From assembly GCF_021602025.1 (NCBI RefSeq), contig NZ_BQHW01000024.1, positions 1 through 64,000 of the forward strand: 64,000 nucleotides of DNA. Direction: 5' to 3'. Source of the stretch: Pseudomonas ceruminis. Its GTDB lineage: Bacteria > Pseudomonadota > Gammaproteobacteria > Pseudomonadales > Pseudomonadaceae. Positions 14,031-22,499 of the stretch are shown here, piece after piece. Under the pieces are notes generated by a model, which saw only the letters and a list, made by a program, of their open reading frames with translations, was not told the DNA's origin and searched no databases. Both the position numbers and the translations under genes were made by a program. Position 1 is the stretch's first letter. Each line of letters starts with the position of its first letter.

Positions 14031-14873
14031 TTATTCCGATGGGGTTACGTCGACCGAGAACCATTTTTCCGAGAGCTTCTTGATCGTGCCGTCCTTAACC
14101 GCAGCGGTAATCGCTGCATCGAATTTGGCTTTCAAAGCTGAATCAGACTTACGCAGTCCAACGCCAATGCCAGGGCCAAACACACCGCCCGAGAACGTAG
14201 GCCCCACCATTTTCGCGCCTTGCATTGACGGCTCTTTCATGGACTGTTTCAGAACCACCGCATTGGCCAACACCGCGTCAATACGCCCGCTCATCAAGTC
14301 CATATTGTGCGCATCGACGGTCTTGTATTCTCGAACCTCAACCACGTTGGCCAGGTACTTTTCGGCAAATGCAGAGGCTGTAGTCGACCCCTGCACGCCC
14401 AGTACTTTGCCCTTCAGTAGTGGGGAAATTTGTTTCACGAGCGCTTGGGCAGCGGCCTCATCGGTGTCCAGATTGATGCTCTGGCCTGCACCAGGAAGCG
14501 AGGCAAGGCCGCTGTCACCGGGGACCAGCAAGCTATTGATGGGGGCGGCATACGTACGGCTGAAACCGATGACTTCTTGCCGCTTCGCAGTGATGCTCAT
14601 GCCTGCCACGATGGCGTCGGTTTGGCCTGCATTCAGGGAAGGAATCAGACTGTCCCAATCGTGTGCTGTGATTTCGCAACGGACCTTCATGCGGTCGCAG
14701 AGATCTTTTGCGAGATCAATCTCGAATCCATCGAGTTGGCCATCCGGCTTCACGAAGTTCCAAGGGGCATAACCACCTTCAGTGGTGATTCTGACCACGT
14801 CTTCTGCATGTGCAATACTCGCGCAAGTAGAAGCGACTATGATGGTACTCATCATCAATTTCTTGAATGTCAT
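14031..14873 (-). CDS. Periplasmic opine/basic amino acid binding protein
   Basis: An SBP_bac_3-type solute receptor of 280 residues (OccT/NocT/AotJ class). A signal peptide ends at about residue 23 (ASIAHAED). The mature protein shows TTEGGYAPWNFVKPDG, DGFEIDLAKDLCDRM and DWDSLIPSLNAGQTDAIVAGMS, the usual contacts for the alpha-carboxyl and amino groups of the ligand. The ATG at 14873 follows GAGGA by 9 bases; a frame reaching 14954 would put extra residues before the signal peptide. It delivers substrate to the permease pair encoded immediately upstream. Opine specificity is inferred from its neighbours, since octopine, nopaline and arginine receptors share this fold. Confidence 0.87.
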   Translation of the reverse strand: MTFKKLMMSTIIVASTCASIAHAEDVVRITTEGGYAPWNFVKPDGQLDGFEIDLAKDLCDRMKVRCEITAHDWDSLIPSLNAGQTDAIVAGMSITAKRQEVIGFSRTYAAPINSLLVPGDSGLASLPGAGQSINLDTDEAAAQALVKQISPLLKGKVLGVQGSTTASAFAEKYLANVVEVREYKTVDAHNMDLMSGRIDAVLANAVVLKQSMKEPSMQGAKMVGPTFSGGVFGPGIGVGLRKSDSALKAKFDAAITAAVKDGTIKKLSEKWFSVDVTPSE

Positions 14874-14919
14874 CTCGGGTTTCCTCATTTGTGATTTTGG
14901 CAGATGCACGACTATCGAG

Positions 14920-15603
14920 TTAGCGCCGTAGTCCCCGTGTAATCCGGGTTTCAATAAGCTGTACGATGCGGGTTACCACAAAATTAAAAATCAGATACAG
15001 GACGCCTGCGCATATAAAAACCTCTATGGGTCTGTAGGTTTGAGATACAAGCTTTGCTGCGACTCCTGTTACCTCCATGAGCGTTACGATTGACGCCAGA
15101 GATGTCGATTTGATTTGCAAGATGATCTCGTTGCCATAAGCAGGAAGCATTTGGCGCCAGGCTTGAGGGATGATGATATTCGTCCATACCTGGTCTTTGC
15201 GAAGTCCTACTGATAATGCAGACTCGATTTGCCCTCGTTGAACAGACTTAATTCCGCCACGCAGAATTTCGCAGGTATACGCTGCTGTATTGAGAGCGAG
15301 CGCTAGCAAAACACACCAGTATGCCTCTCGGAGATAAGGCCACAAGAAGCTATCGCGAACGATATGGAACTGGCCTAGTCCGTAATAGATAACAAACAAC
15401 TGCACAAGCAGCGGGGTGCCACGGAAAATGCCTATGAATGTACGCGCGGGGTAGTCCAGCCAGGTATTATTTGAAAGCCGCATTGCACAGAGTAATGAGG
15501 CCAGTACCAATCCGGCAGCGCATGAAAATACCGAAAGACTCAGAGTCAGGGGGACTCCTGCCAATAGCTGCTTGAAGCAATCAAGCATAAATGCGAAATC
15601 CAT
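14920..15603 (-). CDS. Opine/polar amino acid ABC permease (OccM/NocM-like)
   Basis: Inner-membrane permease of 227 residues with about five hydrophobic segments. It carries the cytoplasmic EAA-type coupling loop (RGQIESALSVGLRKDQVWTNIIIPQAWRQMLP) and the TPLLVQLFVIYYGLGQF block typical of the HisM/OccM family. It overlaps its partner permease by one base (ATG at 15603 shared with the preceding stop region) and lies 46 bases before the binding-protein gene. The pair should form the heterodimeric channel energised by the ATPase at 9890-10720. Confidence 0.87.
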   Translation of the reverse strand: MDFAFMLDCFKQLLAGVPLTLSLSVFSCAAGLVLASLLCAMRLSNNTWLDYPARTFIGIFRGTPLLVQLFVIYYGLGQFHIVRDSFLWPYLREAYWCVLLALALNTAAYTCEILRGGIKSVQRGQIESALSVGLRKDQVWTNIIIPQAWRQMLPAYGNEIILQIKSTSLASIVTLMEVTGVAAKLVSQTYRPIEVFICAGVLYLIFNFVVTRIVQLIETRITRGLRR

Positions 15604-16295
15604 TATGCTCTCCTCATTGGCTTGTCGAGCTTATGTTCGAGTCGACCGATCATGTGGCTGCTGATAGCGCTGATCAGGAAATAAAGCGCCGCTGCTGTGC
15701 AGTAGAACAAGAAAGGTTGATGGGTTGCGCCAGCCCCCATTTGCGATTGGCGCATGAGTTCTACTAGTCCTACAACACTTATGAGTGCGGAGTCTTTAAG
15801 CACTAAAAGCCAAACATTGCCAAGCCCAGGAAGAGCAAGTCTAAGAGCCTGAGGGGCGATAATGAATGCAAAGAGCTTGAGTTTTGGAAGACCAAGTGAT
15901 TTCCCGGCTTCAATGCTTCCAGTAGGAACATTAATAACCGCTCCGCGAAGCACCTCTAGTTGATAGGCTCCACTGATTACAGAAATGGCTACAACGCCGA
16001 CTAAGAATCCAGGAAACCCGACGAAGCCGTTAAAGCCAAAATATTGAGCAACTTGGGTTAGCACCATGCTGCTGCCAAAGTAGAACATATAGATGATCAA
16101 CAGGTCGGGTATGCCACGGAGTACAGTCGTGTAGATATCCGCCAGCCACCGAAGGACTGCATATCTGGAAAGCTTCGCCCAGCAGCCTAGGCAACCAATG
16201 ACAGATCCGCCAAGGAAACCGGAGACTGATATTGCACAGGTCATAAGGGCTGCGAGCAACATATCTGCCGCCCAACCCTGTTCACCAAAGCTCAT
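15603..16295 (-). CDS. Opine/polar amino acid ABC permease (OccQ/NocQ-like)
   Basis: Inner-membrane permease of 230 residues, first gene of the leftward operon. It contains the LRGIPDLLIIYMFYFGSS block and the coupling loop ending GLPKLKLFAFIIAPQALRLALPGLGN, diagnostic of the HisQ/OccQ family. The ATG at 16295 (MSFGEQGWAADML) gives the usual family length; a GTG 11 codons upstream is possible, and neither has a strong ribosome site. It is transcribed divergently from the LysR regulator, the same layout as occQ-occR and nocQ-nocR of Agrobacterium Ti plasmids. Confidence 0.85.
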   Translation of the reverse strand: MSFGEQGWAADMLLAALMTCAISVSGFLGGSVIGCLGCWAKLSRYAVLRWLADIYTTVLRGIPDLLIIYMFYFGSSMVLTQVAQYFGFNGFVGFPGFLVGVVAISVISGAYQLEVLRGAVINVPTGSIEAGKSLGLPKLKLFAFIIAPQALRLALPGLGNVWLLVLKDSALISVVGLVELMRQSQMGAGATHQPFLFYCTAAALYFLISAISSHMIGRLEHKLDKPMRRA

Positions 16296-16499
16296 GATTT
16301 GGAGGGGATTCAAGGTTCTACTCCACAAGCGGCATGCGCTTATAGCTGATGAATTTCGGGGGCAGGTGTTTCGAAGGGGCGCTAGGCTGGTGCATTTTTA
16401 TTGTTCTGTTTTGGTTTTGTTGCAATTTCGCACAGCGGAGGCATAATTCAAAATCAAGATTCACCCTGTCCAGTATGTCAAAATGTTATAGGAGGTCTC
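16296..16499. promoter_or_regulatory. Divergent promoter/operator region, opine operon and LysR gene
   Basis: The 204 bases between the first permease start and the regulator start must hold both promoters and, by analogy with OccR/NocR, the LysR binding site. The DNA is AT-rich near 16,385-16,490. I see a possible site around 16,441-16,490 with ATAATTC and GTTATAG half-elements, but spacing does not clearly match a family consensus. No exact operator is claimed. GGAGG ends 4 bases before the regulator ATG. Confidence 0.45.
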
Positions 16500-17462
16500 A
16501 TGCGGATCAACCAGCGGCAGGTTGAAGCCTTTCACGCGGTTATGCGTACGGGATCGATGACAGGTGCCGCGAACCTGATGTCAGTTACCCAACCCGCTGT
16601 AACGCGTCTAGTCCGAGACTTTGAGGAAGCAATCGGGCTGCCACTATTCGAGCGTAAAGGAAGTCAGCTCATTCCGACCCCTCAAGCGGTCGCATTGATT
16701 CCTGAGGTTGAGCGGTCTTTCATTGGGCTAGACCGCATAGGTCGACTGGCCGCCGGGATTCGTGAGCACACCGCAGGATCGCTAAGGATTGCGGCGATGC
16801 CTGCCGTTGCTAACACGCTGCTACCTCGATTCTTGTCTCAATTCCTACCGGATCGACCAAATTTGCAGATCAGCATCCTCGGTGTTCCATCGCACCAGGT
16901 TGTTGAGATGGTATCCGCAGGTCAGGTTGACATTGGCTACGCAGAAGGGCCCTTGAACCCTCACGGTGTAGAGATGGAGGCCGTGGAAATGGATGCGGTT
17001 GCTGTAATGCCCACCGGCCATCCAATGACCAAATTGGAAGTAGTGAGCCCATCAGACTTTGCAGGAGAGCGATTTATCTCCATGCGGCCAGGGTCCTTGT
17101 TCTCATCGGGGGTGCAATTGGCTCTTGCCCAAGTGCCAAGGGTGGCCCGCCTTGAAGCGAGCTTGACACACACGGCATGCGCTCTTGTGTCGCAGGGTTT
17201 GGGGGTCAGCATCGTTGACCCGCCAACGGCTATAGACTTTGCAGGAAAAGGACTGGAGGCTCGACCTTTGTCCGTAAAAATTGACACGGGCTTCCTTGTG
17301 ATCAGATCCAGCAACTCAGCTCAGCAGAGCCTTACCCAGGAATTTTCTGACCAGTTCCTCAAATTTTATAGAAGTACAGACATGCTGGATCTAGAGGGAT
17401 CAACGAGCGCTAGGGATTCTCCGATCAAGTCAGCACAGGCCGTTCGGCCTGTGCTGAAATAG
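16500..17462 (+). CDS. LysR-family regulator of opine catabolism (OccR/NocR-like)
   Basis: A transcription factor of 320 residues, with an N-terminal winged helix-turn-helix (RQVEAFHAVMRTGSMTGAANLMSVTQPAVTRLVRDFE, residues about 6-42) and a periplasmic-binding-like co-inducer domain. In the Agrobacterium homologues octopine or nopaline is the inducer. The ATG at 16500 is preceded by GGAGGTCTC. The final 15-20 residues extend beyond the usual roughly 300, and that extension is encoded by a perfect hairpin at 17431-17456. The original gene end may therefore have been altered. Divergent orientation to the transport operon supports direct control. Confidence 0.88.
   Translation: MRINQRQVEAFHAVMRTGSMTGAANLMSVTQPAVTRLVRDFEEAIGLPLFERKGSQLIPTPQAVALIPEVERSFIGLDRIGRLAAGIREHTAGSLRIAAMPAVANTLLPRFLSQFLPDRPNLQISILGVPSHQVVEMVSAGQVDIGYAEGPLNPHGVEMEAVEMDAVAVMPTGHPMTKLEVVSPSDFAGERFISMRPGSLFSSGVQLALAQVPRVARLEASLTHTACALVSQGLGVSIVDPPTAIDFAGKGLEARPLSVKIDTGFLVIRSSNSAQQSLTQEFSDQFLKFYRSTDMLDLEGSTSARDSPIKSAQAVRPVLK
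17431..17456 (+). repeat. Perfect hairpin overlapping the regulator's last codons
   Basis: Two 11-base arms (CAGCACAGGCC and its complement) around a GTTC loop. The hairpin lies in the last codons of the LysR gene and ends 4 bases before its stop. No T-run follows on the plus strand, so it is not a standard terminator; it may protect the mRNA end. Confidence 0.6.
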
Positions 17463-17493
17463 CCCTCCGTTCAACCCCCCACAAGCCTTTTCC

Positions 17494-17655
17494 ATGAGCC
17501 AGATGAGCTTTTCCGATTCCGAGTACGCCGGTAATCGCAAGCAAACCTGCCGTGAGCGTTTCCTTGCCTAGATAGAGCAGGTCCTACTGTAGAGCGGTTT
17601 GGTGGCAATGATCGAGCCGCATTACCCAAAGGCCGGTGGCGTTCGCAAGCCGTAG
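17494..17655 (+). pseudogene. Decayed IS5-family transposase N-terminus
   Basis: Reading from ATG at 17494 gives MSQMSFSDSEYAGNRKQTCR-ERFLA, stop, IEQVLL, stop, SGLVAMIEPHYPKAGGVRKP, stop. This lines up residue for residue with the start of IS5-subgroup transposases, including the intact one at 22645-23628 (FADAEYAGKRKQTRKELFL ... IKPHYPKGEGGRP). Three in-frame stops and the loss of about 270 residues show it is dead. It differs from the intact copy, so it came from a different IS. Confidence 0.8.
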
Positions 17656-17990
17656 TCATGACTTGCGTGTGTAAATGTCAGTAATCACCGCCTGCGACTG
17701 ATGCAGTAAAGTTTTGCAGTCGTGAGGAAATTTTTGTCCGTGGACGAATGAGGGGCGAGAGACATCTCGTTCAAAGCGGACTTTTAGCGAAAGCCCTGCC
17801 CTTCATAAATGGTACGCGGGGCTTTTTGCTTCAGTCCTAGAAATATGGACTTAACCTCTGTAGTGGGTGTTGATGTGTAAGCGGCCAGCCAAGTCATCTT
17901 CCGAACTCCAGCATTAAGGGAGATGGTTTCCGCGTATCTTCAAGCGGACGCGATCATCTTTATCATCAGGATTTCCATGCGCCAACGAAG
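17656..17990. other. Gene-free spacer
   Basis: No coding potential recognised in these 335 bases. The only structure I see is the terminator-like hairpin at 17790-17827. The spacer lies between the catabolic cluster and the defence cluster and probably marks a seam between separately acquired blocks. Confidence 0.5.
17790..17827 (+). terminator. Rho-independent terminator-like hairpin
   Basis: Arms AAAGCCCTGC (17790-17799) and GCGGGGCTTT (17816-17825) pair over ten positions with one G-U. The second arm runs into TTTTT, followed by GCTT. It is oriented for rightward transcripts; the nearest one is the LysR gene ending at 17462. Confidence 0.7.
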
Positions 17991-18302
17991 CTATCGGCCC
18001 CCGGCGTCACCGAAATAATCATCCTTTGCGACTAGACCGAGATTATCGGTGAGATCCTGGTCGTCCTCGCTGAACAGATGTTGAGTTCGCCGTTCCTGCC
18101 TTAGGTAAGCCAATGTTTGGAAGAAGCAATTCTCGCAAAGGTGTAGTTCGTAACGCTGCCCATCATGGGCAGTGTCATAGCCCCAATGTGCTTGTAGGGT
18201 GCCGAACTGATGCCCGCCAGTATCCAAGCGGGTGGAGCAAAGGCATACATCGCACACGACGTCTGTAACGGCCTCGACTTCGACTCTTCCGGTTATTTTC
18301 AT
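17991..18302 (-). CDS. Zinc-ribbon hypothetical protein
   Basis: A soluble protein of 103 residues starting MKITGRVEVEAVTDVVCDVC. It has a metal-binding pattern: C-x2-C-x-C at residues about 17-22 (VVCDVCLCS) and C-x2-C near residue 57 (HLCENCFF), with conserved-looking H and W residues between. The C-terminal third is acidic. Such small zinc-ribbon proteins are common in proteobacterial accessory regions, with no known function that I can name. It is 262 bases downstream of herA on the same strand, so it could be a distal member of that transcript or independent. Confidence 0.65.
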   Translation of the reverse strand: MKITGRVEVEAVTDVVCDVCLCSTRLDTGGHQFGTLQAHWGYDTAHDGQRYELHLCENCFFQTLAYLRQERRTQHLFSEDDQDLTDNLGLVAKDDYFGDAGGR

Positions 18303-18564
18303 AGCTGACTCCTACAAACGCCTCTCACCTTCACTTTCAGCATACATCCTCTAGGTCGGAGCGTAGGCTAGCCATTGTAGTATCCACTGTGTGAATCCCT
18401 AGCCGATCTCTACCGGTCATGCTCATGAAATGTGGTGGTCAATTCCATGCCAATGGCTAGTCAGATCGAATGCAATTGGATGGTCGAGTCTGCGCAATAC
18501 CCCAACCACGCAAGTGAGTTGGCGGAACGCTTACGTTGATGTCGCTGATGTCGTCCAGCACCTC

Positions 18565-20412
18565 CTAAAAGGGCACATCATCGTCAAAAGCGGGTGCTGT
18601 TAATGCATTCCATGGCGGTGGTGTCGGAACTGGATGAGTTGGTGGGGGCGCAGCGGGAGGTGGCGGTTCGTCAGGTCTTTGGGTTGCCCAGCCACTGAAG
18701 TCAGCATCACCCGAATGCGGAGTTGGTGACGCATCAGCAGCACGAATCAGCGTTGGCATGGAGATGCTCCCACCAAAAACGATTGCCGTCTGCCGGGGCA
18801 AGCCCGCTATACGGCGGATTTCTCGCCGATCGGCCCACTCACTGGCTGACTGGATCGCCGCAAGGTCCTTTTCAGAGGTCAGTCTGAAGGACACCCAGTT
18901 ATTGCATTGAGAAAGAACGGTCGGGGAAATTTCAGAGGGTCGTTGTGTGCTCAGCCACAGCGCAAGGCCGAACTTCCTGCCTTCTTTGGCGAGTCGTTCG
19001 TAGGCCAGTGAGTTTTCACCTGCATCGTCACCAGAACCGATGGGGCGCAGGTAATGGTGTGCCTCTTCCAGAACGAGGAGGGTTGGGATTTTGTTTTCCT
19101 GTCCTCTGCGGAAAAGCTCGTAAGCGTAAAGCTCCAATAGCGACCCCAGGATAAATGGGGTTAGATCATGTGATAAATGACGGAGGTTAATGATGTGCAC
19201 CCGCCATGGCACATCCCGGCCACCAAAGATCTGTTCAACCAGGTTAGTGGATTCTTGCGCCCAATCGAGCGTTGTCCCGGTCCCCCTACCACCCTCTACA
19301 TCAACTACGGCGCGGAACATGGGATCTTCAGCGAAGCGATTGATTCGTGTGATGAGTGGTGAGACGTTCGAGTAACTGAAGGCGTTTCGTTCTGGGCCCC
19401 TGGCAGTGGGTTGAATCCCGTGACTTTCTGCTACCAGCGCAGCGAGGGCGGCCATATTGGGCCACTCCGTAGCTGTGCCCGCTTGGCCACTGCGGATCTG
19501 CTGAATCCGGCCATCAGCATCAGCGGCGCCTCCTTGACGGCAATCATCGAAGAGATAGGGCACCGTGTCGCTCGCTAAACCTGCCCCTTTGAGTTGGGGA
19601 AACCAGCGTACTTGGTGGAGGTGTTCCAGAGCGAAAGTTAGCGCTGGTCTCTGCGTTTTTTCGCTAGGAATTAGCAACCTATTGAGGCCATGGCGCCCCA
19701 GTGCGTAATAGGGGATTTTGAAGGCGTCTGCCCCTGGCCCACCGATGGTTGTACATCTAACGGAGCCTTCTGGAAGCTCAGGAATGTCGAGAGCAGCTTC
19801 GTACTCACCGTTGATGTCGAAGACAACGATCCTCGCACTGGGTAGGTTGACGATCTGCTGGAGTACTGCCGCTGTGAAGCAGCTCTTACCTTGGCCAGAG
19901 CTGCCCAGAACTGCGACATGCCTGGAGATCAAGTTTTTGAGCCCCACATTCAAGCTCCCGCCGCCACGTAGGTCATCACCAAGCTTAATCGGAATGTCGT
20001 CTTGGTCGTCACAGCACAGGATTGCTGCTAACTCTTCAGTACTTAAAGGGAAGGCTTCAGCTCCGAGTGGAGGGGTGGCGAGTGAGTCGCTGGTGAAGCG
20101 CGCCTTGCCTTGCTCTCTGGAGAGGCGCCCAACAACTGCGCCTGAAATGTTGCGCAAAGGTTCGGTTTGATGAGTGCTAGAACCTATCCCCAACCGATGC
20201 GCCTCACGAGGCTCATCAAAGCTGAGAGATACGACCTTCATCACCAAAGCGCGACTACCTGCATCCAGCACCAACAGACTACCGACCTCAGTCACTGACG
20301 ATATGCCTTGAGCATGCGACGCTAATTGGCCTCGGTGCATATCGAGTAAATTAAGTGTGACATCTGAGCCTTCAATCCGGACCACATACCCAACAGGAAG
20401 GCGCCCTCTCAT
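18565..20412 (-). CDS. herA: HerA-like ATPase of SIR2-HerA defence system
   Basis: A HerA/FtsK-superfamily hexameric ATPase of 615 residues. It has an N-terminal beta-barrel (residues 1-100), a Walker A (GSSGQGKSC) near residue 170, IVVFDINGEYE near 195, a second acidic strand (LLVLEEAHHYLRP) near 450 and an arginine-finger region (LALWLSTQRPSEIS). The tail is proline-rich and probably disordered (residues about 570-615). In characterised SIR2-HerA systems the HerA hexamer assembles with SIR2 subunits and controls an NAD-degrading and nuclease response to phage. The ATG overlaps the SIR2 stop (ATGA) with GGGGGAG before it, so the two are translated together. Confidence 0.92.
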   Translation of the reverse strand: MRGRLPVGYVVRIEGSDVTLNLLDMHRGQLASHAQGISSVTEVGSLLVLDAGSRALVMKVVSLSFDEPREAHRLGIGSSTHQTEPLRNISGAVVGRLSREQGKARFTSDSLATPPLGAEAFPLSTEELAAILCCDDQDDIPIKLGDDLRGGGSLNVGLKNLISRHVAVLGSSGQGKSCFTAAVLQQIVNLPSARIVVFDINGEYEAALDIPELPEGSVRCTTIGGPGADAFKIPYYALGRHGLNRLLIPSEKTQRPALTFALEHLHQVRWFPQLKGAGLASDTVPYLFDDCRQGGAADADGRIQQIRSGQAGTATEWPNMAALAALVAESHGIQPTARGPERNAFSYSNVSPLITRINRFAEDPMFRAVVDVEGGRGTGTTLDWAQESTNLVEQIFGGRDVPWRVHIINLRHLSHDLTPFILGSLLELYAYELFRRGQENKIPTLLVLEEAHHYLRPIGSGDDAGENSLAYERLAKEGRKFGLALWLSTQRPSEISPTVLSQCNNWVSFRLTSEKDLAAIQSASEWADRREIRRIAGLPRQTAIVFGGSISMPTLIRAADASPTPHSGDADFSGWATQRPDEPPPPAAPPPTHPVPTPPPWNALTAPAFDDDVPF

Positions 20413-21713
20413 AGCTCCCCCCTCTGTGCAGTTACCTGCTCTTGAGGCTCTCGCTCGTCCCTAAGGGCTTTCTCAAACTTGCGCATGTCCTCGTCGTAGA
20501 TGAGAGGGTCGGGGAGATGGCGTGCCAAGGAATCGATATACGCGAAGTCCGCACCACCGCCCACCACGGTGATACGTGGATTCTTAAGGGAAAGTAATTT
20601 CCGCAATGCCGGGGGCAGACGCTCATCAGTTGGATCACCATTAAATCCGGATGAGTAAATAACCAATTGGAGCGTGGGGTTGAGAAGCGCCGACCGAATC
20701 AGCCGGTTGATATGCTCATCTCCGAACCCATAGCCACACAAGATCAAGCAACTCTGTGGCTTGGACATAAACTCCGCAAACCTGCGGAAAAGCTCGCCCA
20801 GGACGTAGCCAATGGTGTCCATGTACTTCGCGGCTCTTGGCATTACCATCAGGCCGAGGTCCGAGCCATCTCGTTCGTTCATGAACGCTGCAATGCGTTG
20901 ATGAGCAAGGGGCGCAGACACCTCAAAGACTTGGCCACTTTCCTCCTTCCAGGTCAGTGAACCATGCAATTTGGCGAGATAAACGTTGTAGACGCCGAAT
21001 CTAGCCTCGCCCCTAGCTTGGGTGTTTCGAAAGCCTAGGTCGAAGCTCTGCGGAGAGAAGCGCCTGGTGTGCGTACCTAGGAAGCCATTTGAGACCTGAA
21101 GATCAATGGACTCAGCTGCCCACTCGATAGCCAGGTCGTAATTTGTGGTGAACACCCAAGGGGACGATTGACCCGGTTGCCGAGCTGAAACTAGCTTCTG
21201 GAGAATCGTGCGCTGGCTTGCGAGACCCTCGTCGTTTGACTCAACCCCACTAGGAGAGAGCCACCACTCCCGGTGGAGCAAGGCCGCGCTGACGACAGAT
21301 CTGAAGAGCGCTGCTTTTACGTTCTTAAGCCTACTGAGTTTGCCCTCCAACTCTTGCTCACCCGGTTCGTAGTCAATTGGATTATCTCCGAACATACCCA
21401 TCTGCCTGGTCCAATCGGACAGGGCGATTTCGAGGCTATCGATCAGGTGCTCGAAGTTAGGTGTGGCGGGCTTAGGAAGGGCGGTAGCATTCTCAGTGAT
21501 GAATCCATGCTCAACCATCCAGGCTGCTTCTTCAGGCGATGTCCTGATGAAGTCAGCCCATAGCGCGATCATCGTGAGACCGCCAGCGGCTACTGATGAT
21601 CCTGCGCCTAGAAGCAGGCCGACGTTTTCTAGCCTGAGAAGCGAGGCCAGATATGCCTCAAGTTCAGTTTCATCCGATAGAGCAGTACCACCACGAATTG
21701 CGGCAAACGGCAT
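20409..21713 (-). CDS. SIR2-domain NADase of SIR2-HerA defence system
   Basis: A sirtuin-fold protein of 434 residues. It shows the NAD-binding GLLLGAGSSVAAGG near residue 33, FTTNYDLAIEW near 180, the catalytic-type LHGSLTW near 265, and LILCGYGFGDEHINRLI near 330, the order found in defence-type SIR2 NADases. No zinc module typical of deacetylase sirtuins is seen. Paired SIR2 and HerA genes form a known antiphage system that removes NAD+ from infected cells. GGAGG lies 5 bases before the ATG at 21713. It is the first gene of the operon. Confidence 0.92.
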   Translation of the reverse strand: MPFAAIRGGTALSDETELEAYLASLLRLENVGLLLGAGSSVAAGGLTMIALWADFIRTSPEEAAWMVEHGFITENATALPKPATPNFEHLIDSLEIALSDWTRQMGMFGDNPIDYEPGEQELEGKLSRLKNVKAALFRSVVSAALLHREWWLSPSGVESNDEGLASQRTILQKLVSARQPGQSSPWVFTTNYDLAIEWAAESIDLQVSNGFLGTHTRRFSPQSFDLGFRNTQARGEARFGVYNVYLAKLHGSLTWKEESGQVFEVSAPLAHQRIAAFMNERDGSDLGLMVMPRAAKYMDTIGYVLGELFRRFAEFMSKPQSCLILCGYGFGDEHINRLIRSALLNPTLQLVIYSSGFNGDPTDERLPPALRKLLSLKNPRITVVGGGADFAYIDSLARHLPDPLIYDEDMRKFEKALRDEREPQEQVTAQRGEL

Positions 21714-22174
21714 CCTGACCTCCGAAAAAACGCTGGACCAGTCCCTTTGCGCCCCATGCAGCCCGGGGCGTGGAAGGCTTCATGGAGGCTACTGAATTGC
21801 CATCACACTGTCCACATCGCTATCGGTATGTATGAAACCGGCTTCGCCGAATTATCCGAGGGTCTATTTACTGTAGCTGCTATGCGTGTTCGACCCTCAC
21901 CCTCAATGAACAGCTTCATGATCGACCCGCCACGATCTCGACGATCAGAAGGTTAGACAATCGCAGGTGTTCTCACAGCGGCTGGGTTGAAGGCAGCCTC
22001 GGACGACAGACCGCTCTCAGAGTATGGTCGTCCACGACAAGGCCTGATGCCATCCAATTTGGCTCCTAGAGGTATAAAAAAGATTCGGGGATTCGAGACT
22101 AGCTGGAAGAGCTTGATGCTAGATGGCAAAATGCCGCCAGACCATCAGAATCAAAGACAAGGACGCTTCAAAAA
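21714..22174. promoter_or_regulatory. Divergent intergenic region, SIR2-herA and ATPase-phosphoesterase gene
   Basis: 460 bases without a supportable gene; short frames exist but lack ribosome sites and family likeness. It must contain the start signals for the leftward SIR2-herA operon and the rightward ATPase-phosphoesterase gene. An AT-rich GGTATAAAAAAG stretch near 22,070 could be a -10 region for the rightward gene. No operator was identified. Confidence 0.4.
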
Positions 22175-22499
22175 ATGGCAGTTGCGATCAAAAACATCTT
22201 GGAGGCATTTCAACCTGCTAAAGAGATTTCTGACCCAGAAAGGTTCTCAGGTAGAAAAAAACAACTAGAGCAGGGTGCGGAGCTATTGCTTTCCTGCGAC
22301 CATATTTTCATCCATGGGAACCGGGGTATTGGTAAGTCCTCTCTGGCAAGGCAATTGGCAATAATTGCCTCAGGGAAAAATGACTTACTAAAATCTATCG
22401 AATCTGATTTGGTTAATGAAACATTTGACTTCGTCACATGCTTTTTTGTCCGGGACTCATCTGTTCGAAACATCAACCAGCTACTCTACAGATTGTTAA

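Noticed and set aside
18447-18539. 30-codon rightward frame upstream of the zinc-ribbon gene
   Set aside because: Too short, with no ribosome site or recognisable domain; it may be a remnant but cannot be supported.
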